A stretch of 64,000 nt of DNA, taken from contig VWZF01005720.1 of assembly GCA_013396755.1 (NCBI GenBank), forward strand, positions 1 to 64,000, in the 5' to 3' direction. Under the pieces are notes generated by a model. The model saw only the letters and a program-made list of their open reading frames with translations. It ran no database searches and was not told the origin of the DNA. The position numbers were made by a program, and so were the translations under genes. Source of the DNA: Sclerurus mexicanus. Its lineage: Eukaryota; Chordata; Aves; Passeriformes; Furnariidae. Shown in pieces: positions 1 to 14,299 of this stretch. How positions within the stretch are numbered: the stretch's first letter is position 1; the number at the start of each line of letters is the position of its first letter.

Positions 1-2169
1 TTATTGATTCCTTATATCAACAGCCCCAGCTTTAGTTGGAAACAAATTTAATAGCACTTCCACAGAGAATAGTACTTACTTTTAAGTCCTGGCTAAAATG
101 ACAGATTCTTTTGAGTTCTCACATTATGCAGATTGAAGGCTTAGACAACAACCTTCTCTTATTAATTCTGCTACAATTTTTTTTTCTTTTTGCATTGGCA
201 AGTTCACTTGCTGCATCTTTTCTAAAACCAAGCCTTTAGCTCTCTCTTTTCTGTTCTTCTTCAGGATCAAGCCCTCACGACCCATTATCACCCTGCAACC
301 TGAGCCTGGGAATGCCTGGCAGCAGGGGTAGAGCGAGGCACCGATGCAAGGCTGCGGAAACGGCACAGCAATAACCAGCTGCTTTCTGGTACCTCTTTGT
401 TGAAGTTCTGCATTGTTTTAAAGGAAAGCTGGCTTACATCTCTCAGCAGATTGCATTTTGGCCCCTTCGGCAAACATGGCTGGAAGAGATGTTGATATAA
501 ATTGTGAAGCACCTCATTCTGCACTATTGCACTGGAGAGGTGATTTTTAAAGCATGTTAGGAATGTGTAGTTCGGCATAACCATGTGAGGCATTTCCTTT
601 CAGGCCGTTCTTCAGGCAGTGCAAGTTGCTCATAGGTCAAAAAGCTAATCATGTAGTGCTAGAATCCATGTGTCTTTGATGACCAGAGTACATGCTGCTC
701 ATAAAAGCTGGTTCAGCAGAATTTCTTGTGTCTTTCCTTGGCTATAGTTGCAAGAAAGGAACATTGTTTCATTGAGAAAGCACATTAGCAGAATTCATAA
801 ATGAATCTATGAACAGATTTTCCTGCCAAGTCTTTTCTATAATTCATATTTCCCTGGGTTTTCTCCCAGATTTAACAGGATTTTTCACAGAAGCTTTCTT
901 ACAGTGATTTGCTACCAATATAGTGCAGCAGCACTGGAGAGCTGACTGACTTGAACAGGACATGATCACCTCTTCATAATGACATGCATGGTTGCCCCTG
1001 CAAATCACGTAATTATGATAAAGATTTCAAAGGAAAGAAGGTAATTTATTTACATGCTGTCCAGAAACATTCAGTCTCTTGTGAAGCAAAACCTGAATCT
1101 CAATTTGGAAGTCTTTAGAGTTACTGTAACAAGATCAATCAGTTAACCAGGAAGGAATCAAAGAGGTTATTAATAAAGCAGTGCCAAGAAAAGTGCTACA
1201 GGGCACTGTGCTGCAGTATATAGTTACAATGTGCTATAAAGGCTGCATTTATTTCAAAATTAACGTCTTTAAAAAGCAGCAAATTTTGTTTGGGAGAAAG
1301 CAACACTCAAGTTTCCAAGTGATCTGGACCTTTCTAAATCTTGTCAAATAACAACAGCCAACCCTTCTGTTTTTCAGTTCAGCCAAAAAGCAAACCTTAA
1401 ACATAAACAGCACTAAGGCTTTGGCACTAGGCGGAATTTGTAATTCAGCACTGAGCCAACTATTGAATTTATTTTTCCTAACACATAAATACCCCTTTGG
1501 GCTTGTAACACCATGGATGCTTGGTGCCCTACAGCCCCAGTCTTTTCTCCAAAGAGCTTACAGAACCCACAGCCAAGCACCATGGGCTTGTTTTGTCTCT
1601 ATTCTCTGAGTACAGATGGTGTTCAGTTCTGCTAAGTTAAAATAAATATCAGAACTTAAATATAACAGCCACATCCTCCAGACAAGTGATTGCATAAATA
1701 TGCAGAGTTTGCGGCCCTGCTTCCTCATTAATTCTTACTGCATCTCAGTTACATCATCAGGCAAGGTTTTCTCCTTATTATCTTTCACTACTTGTCTCAG
1801 GCAGCAAAGCCAACTCCAGCACACGCCAATTGTATGATAACAGAACATACATGGCCACCTTTGTAGTCTATGGCAGAGCTCTGAAAAGCTGTGCTTACCC
1901 CTCCAGCTGCCAGCAAGGAAAAGGGAGAAGGTGCATGAGATGAAGACTCAGAGACTGTCAATGCATAAGCAACAGCTGCTGACCTCTGCTTTCCCATTCC
2001 GTTCCAGGCAGAAAGAGCATGCCCATCTCTCCACAGCTTTTCCCAGGAATTTTCTACCTCAGGTCATCTCCTTCACCTGTTCATCCTGAGAAAACAGTTA
2101 AGAAAGGACAAAAAGTCTGTGCAGCAGCTGAGAGGAGTGACACAAATGTGAGAGAAGCAACGCTGCAGG
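1..2169. other. Unique-looking non-coding DNA
   Basis: No exon with splice sites, no repeat tail and no RNA gene is recognisable. The short open frames on both strands are of chance length for this base composition and resemble no protein family I know. AT content is moderate, and a few T-rich runs occur, for example near 175-190. Confidence 0.5.
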
Positions 2170-2612
2170 CACCAAGGTCAGTGAAGAAGGAGGAGCAGGA
2201 GCTCCAGGTGCCAGAGCAGATTCCCCTGCAGCCCATGGAAAAGACCATGGTGATGCAGATTATCCACAGAGGACTCCACTGGAGCAGGTGGATGTGCCCA
2301 GAAGGAACCTACAGCCCATGGATTGCCCACACCAGATGACTCTCTGCAGCCTGTGGAGAGGAGCCCGTTCAGAAGAACATTTTCTGGCATGACCTGTAGC
2401 TCATGGGGGACCCATGTTGGAACAGTCTCCTCCTGAAGGACAGTACCCCATGAAAAAGACATGCACTGGAGCAGTTCTTGAAGAGCTACAGGTAGTGGGA
2501 AGGACCCACCCTGGAGAAGTTCCTGAAGGACTGTATCCTGTGGGAGGGACTCCACACTGTAGCAGGGGAAGAGCATGAGGAGGAAGGAGCAGCAGAGAGG
2601 AAGTGTTATGAC
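2170..2612 (+). repeat. Degenerate ~46-bp tandem repeat block of an avian interspersed element
   Basis: At least seven imperfect units follow one another. Each has a core close to 'cccatgg-a-gga-ccca' followed by 'cactggagcag' or 'ctggagaag', with unit ends near 2220, 2285, 2337, 2380, 2427, 2473, 2520 and 2567. The block closes with a gaggaggaaggagcagcagag stretch that I remember as widespread in bird genomes. Whether the parent is an endogenous-retrovirus-like element or a CR1 internal region I cannot tell from sequence alone. The block runs directly into a CR1-type 3' end at 2620, so both may belong to one insertion. Open frames across it on both strands follow from the repeat periodicity and are not evidence of a gene. 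Confidence 0.55.
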
Positions 2613-2619
2613 AATACTT

Positions 2620-2718
2620 GGCCCATGGTGTGACTCTCGGGGATGGTCCTGTGCCGAGCTAAGGGTTGAACTCGATGATCCTTGTGGGTCCCTTCCAGCT
2701 CAGCATATTCTGTGACTC
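2620..2718 (+). mobile_element. CR1 LINE 3' end
   Basis: The stretch has the standard order of an avian CR1 tail: 'tgtgactctcggggatg', 'tcctgtgc', 'ttgaactcgatgatcc', 'gtgggtcccttccagctcag', then an ATTCTGTGACTCTGTG tail. Only the 3' end is present and there is no open frame. It shares this subtype with the copy at 29,780 (both have 'gtgggt-ccttccagctca'). Confidence 0.8.
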
Positions 2719-5700
2719 TGTGAAGTAACCAGCTGTGTAAAAGCTGGTGACAGGTAAGGATGTTCCACAGCATTTGAATTTCTGAGCATCACTGCCACTA
2801 ATTTTTTATGCTAGCAGACCAAAGCAAGTCTTCCCTCTAGCCTGTCATGCTTCAGGCCTGTTTATAGGATATAAGCATTATCGATAAAAGCATTATCAAT
2901 ATAAGAAATAGATAAAGAGATATTATCTATATCTATATAAGGATATAGGATATAGAGATGATCAGTTGGTTTTGAAGTTGTACTTCCTGCTCGTAACAAC
3001 TGTGAAGAAACTTAGACCAGGATTCAGACTGACAGTGAGACAGGAACACCACCAAGAACAGACGGAGCTTGCACTGAATTAGGTATTTCAGCTGGTACCT
3101 AGAGACCACTGTGATAAACCTCAGATTAATTGTTCTAATGAGGGTACAGAGACACAAGAATGACTAATAAATGCACATGGGAAGTTGCAAATGTCTCAAA
3201 AAGCGTTTGCATGTCTGCATCTTTCCAGTTACCACTGAGGCAAAAAAAATCCCACACTGGATGTCACCTGCATGTTCAGTGCTTAGACTGTCAGTGGAAT
3301 GATTAAGAAGATGATTGTGGAGGGGGTTTTCACCTTTTTATTGACTGCTATCAATTACTAAGACTGGCAAATGACTCTGCATGAAAGATTAGCCCCAAGT
3401 TTATGATTCAGATGAAAAAAACTAACAAGCTGGATTTCCCTTCCCTGCCAGCCCCCTCGTGTTGAATAGTACCAGCAGCATTTCATGATGGGCAGCGATG
3501 CTATTATTTGGTTCCTCTGGTTTAGAAATAAAATACTTGTATCTGCACCTCTCTTCCCCATGACTGACCTCTGTAACACCACAGGGGAAAAATCAGACCA
3601 CTGCTTTCTCCTCTGGTTGCCATCCTGCCTTGACATTCAGGGCCTGAGCTGCCTCCTTCTCCCTTTCACCTCTGCACGGGAAAAGCAGTACAGTAGCTCC
3701 ACAGGATTTATTTTAACCAGCTTATTCACTTTGCTCCATCTGTTCAGAGCAAACATTGTGAACAGGACAGGTGAGAGGCTGAACTAGATGTATACAGAAC
3801 TAATTACCTCTGTTATATTTTATTCAACTCCCGATCTGCGAGTTTAATAAACAAGGATTTCCTTCAGGTGTGGATGAAGAGCGTACTTTCTTCTTTCATT
3901 CTTTCTTTGGAAGGCAAGCACATCCTAAATGGAAGCCAGGAATTTCAGAAGTAGCTACTCATTTTGACCATGTTTTTATATGTTGAGTTTGAAGTAGCTT
4001 AATAGGCATTTTCAGAAATGCTGTGTCTCTGACTGTGGTTATATTCAATATAAATTGGATGTCTATGGCCATCACAGCCTCTTGGTAGCCAAAGACACCT
4101 CTGAGGAAACTTTGGGAAAAATGATTTACCCTTTCTCTGAAGAACAGAAGTCAGATAAAATGCTGGTGAACTGTAAATTTCCCATCCCTTCTCTTCCGTT
4201 ACTGATAACAGAAGAGAAAAAGCTGTAATTACTTGTTCCTGCCAGTGTGTGAAATCAAAGCCCCTTCTTCTCCGAAGGACCTGCTCGGAGTGAACTGTTT
4301 CCTGTAAGTGAACTCGGGGTTTCCCCCACCACAAAGTACTCCTTTTATCTTCCTTTTTTTTATATGCAGCATCTTCCAGCTGAGAAAACCCCAGCTCCTT
4401 TTGTCCACAGACATTTAACTTTTGGTAGGCCTAGTCACAGACTTCCTGGGAAAACTGTCTGTTTGATTTTCACTGAGACTCAACAATCCTGTTTTAGATT
4501 TCACAGAGACTTAAAAAAATTTGACTTGATAAAATACCCCAACACATGTGTCCAGAGCCACAGAGTGAGCTCCTGTCTGAGCTTGCCTGAAACCAGAGCT
4601 CAGGACTTGTTACATTAGTTTAACATCAGCCTACACAGATCATCTAACCCACCACCACCCTTCAAGGACAAGGAAATACTTCCCATGCCATAAACTTCCT
4701 TTTTGGTATAGGCTGATCAGACACGTAATTGTCTGACAGGGGAACAATGCTGTTCTTCTACTGGCTCCAGCTCTGAAGGTCATGAGGAGAAGGCAGGATT
4801 CACCCCAATTGGTGATGACAGAAAATATCCTTTCAAATATATTCAGTGTGTCAAGTGGCACTTCAAAAATCCTTTGAGGGCAAGATGGACACAGCTGCAG
4901 GCGACTGCCTCTGTCTAGGCAGGAATAGGGCACAGAGGGGTCACATTTGCTCAGGCCTGAATCATCTTGCACAAATCACATTAGAAGGATCTTTCTGAAG
5001 GCTTCTTGAAAGAGATCAGATATGACAACCTCAAATTCAGCTCTTTAAACTAGGACAGAGAAAATCTTGGAAGTTTAAAAAGTGATTATAGGTCAATCTT
5101 CACAGGAATTCAACAGGATGCAAAACCAGAGGATCTGTTTCTCAGGAAACACACTTTAGCTGCTGTTGCGTGTCACAAATAATTGTAACTTCATACAAAG
5201 CCTTTTTCAGAGTGGTTCTCCCAGTTGTCTTCACTGCAGACAGCAGACAAAGAGTGTTCAGGGTCAGTGGGCCGTGTCAGGAACTGACTCTGAGGAGCTT
5301 TCTGAGATTAAAAGTTGGAGTTCTTTTCACTTCAGAAGTTATTTTTATGTTCCAAATAATAGTTTCAAAATTGAATGTTATGTGGGTTTAGCCATGACTC
5401 TTCCTTCATTCCAGTTCCTCACTTGTGCTGAGATGGGCTAGCTGCTCTGACAGGAACGTGCCAGCTCTGAGTCTTGCTGTGTGCTTTAGTTCTCCCATGC
5501 CAACACACATAAGCAGTTCTCTCACCCCCAGTGAAATGCTTTTCACTTCCTGAGATTAACACACACTGTGCTGAACTCGGAGCAGCCACCGTCAGTATTT
5601 TAGCCGCTGACAATGAAAATAAAACACAATCTGATATGGCACAGGCTGCAATTGCTAAAAAATCCCTTTGGCAATTTTCATCTTAATGACCTCCTCTGCT

Positions 5701-6629
5701 GATATCAGAAGGTTATGGCCCAGCAGCTTCCAATTTCTGTGCTCATCGCCTGCCTAAAATCACATTGCCTTTCTTTAAAATGATCCCAAGACTTTTCCCT
5801 GGACTGATTAATTTAACAATACTCCTCAATGGTATTTAAGCACACTTAGACATGCTCATGAATTAACCTTCATAACCTCCATTAGGAATTCATGGGTGTC
5901 ATACTTACTACACAAATTAGTTACTGTTAGATGTTCAAACAATCAATTTCACACTTTCTTTCATGCTCTGGGCTTACAAAAATATTTACAGAGCTCTCTC
6001 ATTAGCTTTTCTCAAATCCTTCATTAAAATTTCTTTTGCCACAATAGAAAAGCCTTGGCAACAGCTCAGCCCCTGTGCTGGCTGCCTATCACACTGCTCA
6101 GGATTGCTTCACCGTTGCCTTAAATTCCCCTCCATGACTGTACCCATCTGTTGTTCCATGTCTTACACCTCAAAAGCAATTTGGGGCAGGATTAGCTTCT
6201 CATTTCAGATTTTTATTGCTTCTGTCACAACGGGATCATTTTCTGTGACTGAAACCCAACATGCAACGTGCACAGCAGTGAACAAATGGGGAGACAGATA
6301 GGGAAAGGCAGAATGACTTGCTTAAAATATCCCGTGAAAGCCGGGAGTCAGGGCACTGTTCATCTTTCTGTGTCTGCATCCTTTTTCTCGCAGTTGTCAT
6401 CCTTCTCATTACAGAGGAAGTCCAGGCATTCTAGCAATGATTAAAAGATCACATTTTAAAAAGGAAGGAAGGGTACAATGGGTAATTCTAGGGAAGAGGA
6501 AGAGTAACTCCTATTTTCCAAGAGTTCATATAAAACGTGTCATGGGTGCCTTTAACCACTAGGAGCCGTATTCAGACCATCTCCCGCCTGGAATGGACCT
6601 GGCACGTTTTAGCATTTAGGTCAGGGGAC
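2719..6629. other. Unique-looking non-coding DNA
   Basis: An AT-rich patch with repeated GATATA and TATCTA words lies at 2868-2960. Around 4622-4985 the start 'cagatcatctaaccca' recalls the minus-strand 3' end of an old CR1, but the rest cannot be followed. No splice-flanked coding stretch or RNA gene is recognisable. Confidence 0.45.
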
Positions 6630-6715
6630 TAGAATCATGGAATCATTTAGAATGGAAAAGACCTCCAAGTCGAGCCCAACCAGTGAAGACCTTCCATGAT
6701 CCAGGGCTGCCATAT
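6630..6715 (-). mobile_element. CR1 LINE 3' fragment
   Basis: Read on the plus strand it opens with 'agaatcatggaatcattt' and continues 'gaatggaaaagacctccaag', the reverse complement of a CR1 tail and 3' UTR. Similarity fades after about 85 bases at 'gggctgccatatg'. It is a short, old, 5'-truncated copy. Confidence 0.8.
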
Positions 6716-9700
6716 GCTTTAATCACCTACGCCTCATCTGTCCTTGTGTTTGGGATTGCCAAGTTTCCCAGATGCCCAGGAAGGCTCAACATGTCCCAGC
6801 CTGACCCAAGTCTAAAGCTCACACTCTAAAGCCAGCTCTCCAGTCTGCCTTTCTCCACTGTCCCTTCACACCCAGCGCAGCCAGCCAGTGTTGACAGAGC
6901 TGCAGGGGAAGTGGTTCTACTCAATCTTACACAAAAACTCCTGGCAATATTTTCAGAGAGGGCTGTAGGCATTTCTCATTCCAGTGGGGGTTGCAGCTAC
7001 AGCTCTGACTTCTCAGGAAGTCACTCCAGCTAAAGGGCCCGTTCTCATCAGTGACCCATCCTGTTTTCACAAAGCTCTGGACTCCACAGATTTCTGTAGC
7101 AGGGGCAAACGTGGCTTGGCTGGGATTGTTAATTGCTGTGAGTTAATATACATTTTTTGCCTTCATTTTGCTGGAAAACCTGATGATATTCAGTATCTGA
7201 TTTTTTTAAATAGTTGTCCTTGCAAAGCTTGAAATGTCTCTCTTTGGGGATTTGGCACTCCTGTGGTATTCACCGTTTCAAAGCTCAGACATCCCAAATG
7301 CTTCTAGAAAAGTATGCCAGGTCTGCTGCAGAACGACTGGAATCTCTCTGTCCACTGCCTGGTTAGCAAACAGGTTGAAAATATGAGGAGTTTAATGCAA
7401 AAGTCCTGAGCTTTGCCACTTCCCTCAATCAAATTCTTTCCAGTCCAACCAGTTTGTACACATACAAGTCTGAAAATTATTTAGAAGCCAAACCTTTTGT
7501 TCCATTATTCACTGAGGAGGTCAATAGTAAACAAATATTAATTTAAAATTACATATACAAATTTCTAGATATTATGACCATGATTTATTATAGCAACTTC
7601 CACAGCCTCAGTCCACTGGCCACCTCCCTGGAAGCTGAATCCCATCATCTCATATTTCCCAGCCTACTGCAGATATGACCAAGGAGGATTAATTAGGTGA
7701 CACTTTCAGAGGTATTTAATTTCTGTGTGATGCCACAGGATTGCAGTGCTGTGCACTTCTCATGTGAAGAAGCAGCGCTCAATAAACACCTGAATAACCT
7801 ACAGATGAAATTTGGTCCCATGAGGTTTAGAGTTCAACAGGACTGAGCCAAAGAGGTTTGAGAAGAAGTAGCACTAAAGGCATCTTTAGTGAAGTGTGTG
7901 GTGTGAGGGTGACCAGTGTGTGCAGTTTGGATGTGGCTTTGGATCAAAGTGCTTTGGGAAGCCCAGACTGAAGGGATACATGTGGATGTTCTGTGAAGTA
8001 GTACATGAATTATTTGAAAGATGAGCCTGCGTTTGTAGCATGTGGTGTTGACACACTGATGGCCTTTTCTGAAAGGGAGCAGTGATGTGGCTGTACACCA
8101 GGTTTTTTAAACCAGTGATGCAAAGAAGTCTTTGTATCAACCTGTAAAACCTTGCACAAGTAATTTGTGAGCACCAGCACCAGTGAATCCTTGTTTCCTG
8201 GAGACTTGTGCCCTGATTGACTGACTCCCAAGCAAAACCACCAAGTGAAGCTTTCCCACAATAGCAGCACCTACAAGATGTCCTTCCCACATGGATTCTC
8301 TAATGATGCATGAGCTTCCAGCCTTTCTTTCAGTAGCTACACTTACAGTGTTTTATTTTTCTACCCATCTGCCTGCTTTCACAAAGGTGGCATGAACTTC
8401 TGTTCAGCATTTTGCCCTTCTGTCTTATTTGACTGAAAACAGATTTAAATGTTATTAGCAAGAGAAGAAAGGATGGGAAAATCCATCAGGTGCCATGGTT
8501 CTGCAAGTCTCCATAGGAAACCAATCAGAAAATAAGGAATTAAACTCCAGCCAGCCTCAGAGAAAGACAGGAAGACGCAGCTGTCATCAGACAGAAAGAA
8601 AATGCTCTGACAGTAAAAAATAACAACTCTTTCACTCTGTGCAGGTCTCTTTCCAGGCACTAGAGAACATCCAAATGCAACCTTTACCTCTGGAATCCAA
8701 CACTGATGGGATTTTTTGTTCAGCTTGCTGTTGTACTCTGGAAGCATCTAGGTCTTTATCTGATCTCCATGGCAAGAAGCAAGGATAGACAGGTAAATTT
8801 TGCAAAATCTGCTTTTTACTTCCCTGCTTAGAGAAAATAAATTCTGTTGAGGGGGCATAGAGAGAAGGGCTGACAACTTTCTGAGCCAGCACAAAGCCTC
8901 CTTTGGCTACATTCCCAGCAGAAAAACATTCACTGTCATGATGTTGTGTCACACACATCCACACCTTTTTGTGCTTTTCCAGGAGTCCATACTGGCTCCA
9001 TAGACCCAGCTCTGGTGGAACCCTCCCTGCTCTGCAGGGTTAAAGTCTGCAGACAAGTGCACAGTCGCTTGTTGCTGCTCAGCTGCAGGGACAATGAAGA
9101 CACAGTAATGTGCAAACAACTCCTCGCCTTGTAGGCAGCAAGTCACATGCCTGACATGAAGTGTAAATCATGTGCAATCTCATCTCTGGCCCTTGTCCAA
9201 ATCCCTGCTTACCCCCCCCCCCCATATCTGAATATACAGCATTGGGTGCCACTGACCACCTCAGCTGAAACTCTCTTTAGTTTATTGAAGTAACAGACCA
9301 TAGTTCCTTTGATCCTTGCCAGCACACAGGTGGGAACGGCCCTCTTGGTCCCAAATTACACTCAGAAGTCACCACACTTAAGCATCTTACTACATTGCTA
9401 CACCATCTTTACTTCTAACAGCAGTTCAGAGACCTCTTACGCAGGCTTGGCAGAGCCTGTCCCCCGTGGCCTAGTAATCATGGATAGCAGGTGGCCTGAA
9501 TTGCTCTCCTGAACTCAGGATACCCTGTTATTCCATCTGTCCCTGGCACCACAAGGTATGTCCACCCTATACATCACGCCTGCCATGCAGGGTGAGCTGC
9601 CCAGCTGGGGCTGGTGTCTGTTTGTGAGTCCCTCCAGCCCTCTCTTTTCTCTGTCCACAGATCACTGAGCAGAGCTGAGCACAGAGGAGCAGCAGCTGAA

Positions 9701-12700
9701 CAGCAATTAGAAGCCATCGCAGCCCTCCCCCCCAGGGTCTCCCAAAGCCTTTGACCCTTGGCTGAAAGGTCCTGTGGCCTGGGGGTAGAATTTTATGGTG
9801 TAATCAGCAGGGCCCAGTTTAATACATGATGTGATCACAGCCAGAGTAAGCAGGTGGGTGAAGTCTTTAAAGTTATCCATTATAATAGAGTTATACTTAA
9901 AAATATGTAATTATAGATATTTCATTCTAGGAGATTGCTGAGATCCAGTTTTGAAATGTTTTGTGCTTGACAGTCCAAACGTTGTTTGTGCACATCCCAA
10001 ATAATTCAAGGGGCCAGCACGGCAAACAGCACTTCACCCTGGAAAAATTCCCTCGGGGCTCCCATGGGAGCAGAGGTTGCTCGTGCCCATGGCTCAGCAG
10101 AGCATGAGGGCAGCTGAGTGCTATCCCCTCGCTTGACAGGCTCTGAGATGTGGACACTCACTATTTATATACGCTGGCTAGAGGTTGTAGCACTTCAGAT
10201 ATGCTTTTTAACTTCAAAAAAGGCACACCTGACAGCACAAATTAGTCACAGCTAAGGAAAACCTAAGAAAATGCATTAAAATTAGAGCAGACTTGGCTCC
10301 CAGGAGAGACTAGTGTTTTCATTAGCTGCAAAGTACAGATAAGATTTTGTGACTGTTTCCTATTTACATTTTGAGTTGCTGGATATTCCCTTCAACCAGG
10401 AGCTCTGGAGTGCTTCACACCCCAGTTGTTTTCCATGTGTTCTGCAGTAATCACTTCTCTTTGGAAAATTCAGCTGAAGCCCATGTATACCTCTTACGTA
10501 GGGAATCTTCAAGGAACTGAGGTATATTCTTTTTACATCAGTCTATTTTTGTAGCCCTTAAACATTTTCCTGCTGCGTGGGACCACAACAAAGTCCTTGC
10601 TGTGAAATTCTTACCTCTTGAGGTACAATAGAGAAGGAAACCCGGAGGGAAATGTCCCTTTTGCAGGTTGTGGGGAGGTTTTGTGAACAGAAACGCAGAT
10701 GAGGCTGAAAGAGCTCACACGAGTGCCAGACATGTCCACCTCTCACTGCTCGTGCAGCACCACCACAGCTGGAGCGGGATACTTTGCCAGGAAGGAAATC
10801 ACCTCCTCACCCCCGGTGGGATTTCCCAGTTTGCAGATGGCTCTGGTGTGATGCGAAAATCCCATTGCTTCCTAAGCAACTCCTCATCCCCCTCCTGTAG
10901 CATCAGCCTTGCTGCTGAGGCTGCCCTCAGGTTTTACGGGGAGCAAAACGCTGCTGGGCAACTCTATCAGCCCTGCCCAGGCAGGGGGATGAGCGAGGAT
11001 CTGGCTACAACAAGGAGATTGTGGGGTCTTTGGTCCATGGTCCAGCACTAGTGCTCTGCCAAGAAAGGATTTTGCTGAGTTATGTTCAGGACCAGTAATT
11101 AGACTGTTTCCAGATGCTGCTTGAAGGGAGACTCTGAAGGAGGAAAGAAGGTGGCGGATTTAGCATTTTTATAAAACGTAGAAGTTTGCGTTCTGACAGC
11201 TGGACTGGATTTAAGCAGCCTGGCAAAACCTTAATTCGGTTTTAAAGGCACGCTTTACTACAAAGTGATTTCTGAAACAAAAGAACCCCAAACTCACTGG
11301 GGAAATAAACTGGGGTTTATACAAATATTTCAAATGATCCTTCTAGCAGAGGAAGCGAGAAAAAAGGCCAGCTCCAAATTTCACACTGTGTTGCTCATGG
11401 AGAATAATCCATCAGTGTCTATAACACGCAGTGCAGGTGGATGGGAAAGGAGAGGTGAGTTCCTGCTGGACCAGGACACGGAATGCACAAGGAAGGTGGC
11501 ACGTTCTTTGGTGTTATGGTTGGATGGAGGCAATGCTTAGCCAGCAGCGATGTCCCAAGAGCACAGAATACCACAAGGTTTTCCTAATAGAGTCAGAATT
11601 ATAGCCATGAAGGAACAATTAGTTTAAAGGATGGGTAAATTAAAATTTGGCCACTTACCTGAAGCCTGATATCAACGCATTAATCAGATGGAGAACAAGG
11701 GACAGATCCCAAAGTGAGGGAAACGGACAGTGCCAAGCCAAAGTCTGTGAAGATAAATCATCCCAGAGGAAGAACATTAATATTAATTTAGTAATGAATA
11801 TTAATTTGTGTGCATGTGCTTTTTAGGGGCTTGAGATAAATCCAGCTTGGGGTGCATCCACCAGGGTCCTGTGCAGTGCTGGGGAATTTGCTCCTGAAAT
11901 CCAGGGCAGAAATCAGGAACTCTGTGGTCATACATATGAGAACCTACAGCTATTATATATATATGAAAAGATTTACACTGTGGAGAGGTGGAAAGCATGG
12001 TCTGTAAGAGCTTTAAATGGCTTAAACTTTATAATGAAGTGGACTGAAAATGTGAGGTGAGGGAAATGGGCTGCACAAGGATGAATGACTCTGGAACAAG
12101 GTGAGTAAGGTGACCTCTGTGTAAGGTGATTGAAAGTAAGGATTTGAGCTAGAGATCCTGAAAGGACACTGGATCAGGACAAGACCTGGGAGATTTCATT
12201 GCTGAACATGATTTTCCATTGTGGCTGAGAAGGCAGCCTGAGCTGTTGCTGTAAGCGTGGGTGCTCATTCCTGGTGGCAGGTGTGTTTCTGTCCACCTAC
12301 CACGAGCAATTCCCTGGCAGTAGCACCCTACATCACCTCTTGTGATGATCACGTGGCTTTTGGACAGGTCCTGAAAGATGCAGCACTTGATGCTCCTGGC
12401 TGGGAACTGCCATGGGATGTGCAGAAACACCTCAAACAGGCTGTGCCGAGGTACCTGCCAGACACCTGCCCCCACCTGCTTCCTTCTTCAGGCAGCACCT
12501 CTTCCCTTTTGTGTGGTGGCCCTTCAGCTCGTGGACTCTCCCTGCTTCCCACAGGACAGAGGGAGGCAATTTTTATCTCCCCTGAGGTCCCTTCCCTTCC
12601 TCCCTCTGCATGGGCGTCGCTGCCCGTTCGCTGCAGCAGTGCTGGATACCAGCACCGTGAATAAAAGCTGGGAGACTACCAGCAGAGGAAATGCTTTGAA

Positions 12701-14299
12701 AATGAGATCTCCTGCTTCTGTGCGGAGGAACAGGCTATTTTAGGAGCAGATTGTGTTGGAGATATGGGCTGGGATGGGATTACTGCAGCTGCTGAAGGAA
12801 ATGCTGCTGTATCGAGAGCTTCCCAATAAGCAAGGCGGATAGTCATCACAAACCCTCCAGGTGCATCAGCTCCTCTCCTCTCTCTTTGGCATGGCCTCTG
12901 CACCCAGACACGGAGTTTCCCCAGCCCCAGAGACCACTTCTGGTTTACAGCAATGTAAGGGACCAACCCACCATTTGCACCTTCCCAAAAGAATCAGATT
13001 TCCACACAGGTTCCAAATTACAGTAGAAAGACAGGGTTGTCCTGCTGTCAGTCTGAGGACAGCACGGAGGAGCATGGTAGCACTAAATTCCAGCAGTCCT
13101 GGGCCCGTTTAACAACTCCGTTTAGAAAAATTCAGTCCTGAGCAGCCCTCAAGGAAATAACACCCCATTGTCTGCCTGAAATTCACTGATTCCCCCTCCA
13201 GCTGCAGCTCCCCAGACACTTATATGACGTCTGGTAATTAAACATGCTGTGAAAGCAGCTACAGTGCTTGTCAAAGCTCTGTTGGGTTTCACCAGAGACG
13301 CTTCAGCTGAAACCTTCGGTTCTTAAATTTCTGCTGAGCGGTCTGCTGGGACTGGCAGGGCACAAACGCTTGTCATCACCCATATCTCCAGTGCACAGGC
13401 CCCACCTGCCTCCAGCCTGCAATCCCAAAAGCAATCCCAGTAGCCTGATTTGGTGTATAATTCCCCAAGCCCAATCCAGGAGCAGGAGGAGCTGCAAGCC
13501 AGGCTGCAGAGCCCCACAGACCTTTGTCCGTCATCGTGTTGAACGGCCGCTCAGAGAATTACCTGCAGATTTATTACCCCTCACTGTAACTCGAGGAGAT
13601 CGTTGCTGTCTCTATTCTTGCAGAGATTTACAGCTCATTCTGCCTAGAAATGGGGCTTTTTTCTTTTTTAATTGAGTGATCTGTCTTTTGGGGAAATATT
13701 TTATTTTGTGCTGCGTGTTTCAAGGTCCTTGCCTGTGTCACTTCCAGTTTATTTAGCCACCCTGTCACACCAGCCTTGTACACTCCCTGCTCCACTATCC
13801 ATGGCAACCTTCATGGCTCATACATTTATTTTACCTTGACTCAGCTCCGTGATTCTTCCCAAACTGACTCTAGAGACCGGAATATGGTCCTAAATTAAGA
13901 TTTATCTACATGAGAGACTATTCCAGAGATTTTGGGGTAACTCCTCTCTGTGGAAAGCCTGGGAGTTCTACCAGGGAGCTGTCATAGTTCAGTGTGCCTT
14001 TGTGCCACACTAAATTAGTCCAAGCACTGACTCAGGAGAAGTCCTTGGCTATTACTGGAGAAAGGTCAGTTGAGAACTGCGCCCGCTGTGTGGCCACATC
14101 CAAAAAGCAAACATAGATGAGGCTATATAAAGGATGGGCTGAAGGGTTATATAATTCAGTTACACAATGTATGTGATTGCTGTCATCGGAAGACAGTCTC
14201 CGGTGCTTGTTAGTCTGTTTCAAAAATAAATAACAGGACTGGGGTGTTCAGGGACAAGCAGTGTTCTTACAGGAATGAACAAAAAAACTAAAGGATTGG
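6716..14299. other. Unique-looking non-coding DNA
   Basis: Apart from a 12-base C run at 9212-9223, ATTAAT-rich words at 11,775-11,812 and a short TATATA run near 11,953, no repeat, exon or RNA gene is recognisable. The longest open frames, about 130 codons near 7.9-8.3, 10.7-11.05 and 12.3-13.7 kb, have irregular composition and no family signature. Confidence 0.45.
9212..9223. repeat. Poly-C run (12 C)
   Basis: A homopolymer of twelve C lies between 'gctta' and 'atatctg'. Its length may be uncertain in an assembly. Confidence 0.9.

Noticed and set aside
2178..2576. 132-codon Leu-rich open frame, minus strand
   Set aside because: It follows the ~46-bp repeat periodicity of an interspersed element; similar spurious frames are expected at every copy.
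3745..3815. Possible ancient LINE 3' end (aggctgaactagatg)
   Set aside because: A single short word, no tail and no neighbouring blocks.
4622..4985. CR1-like start (atcatctaaccca)
   Set aside because: Only about 20 bases resemble a CR1 3' end; the remainder cannot be followed by eye.
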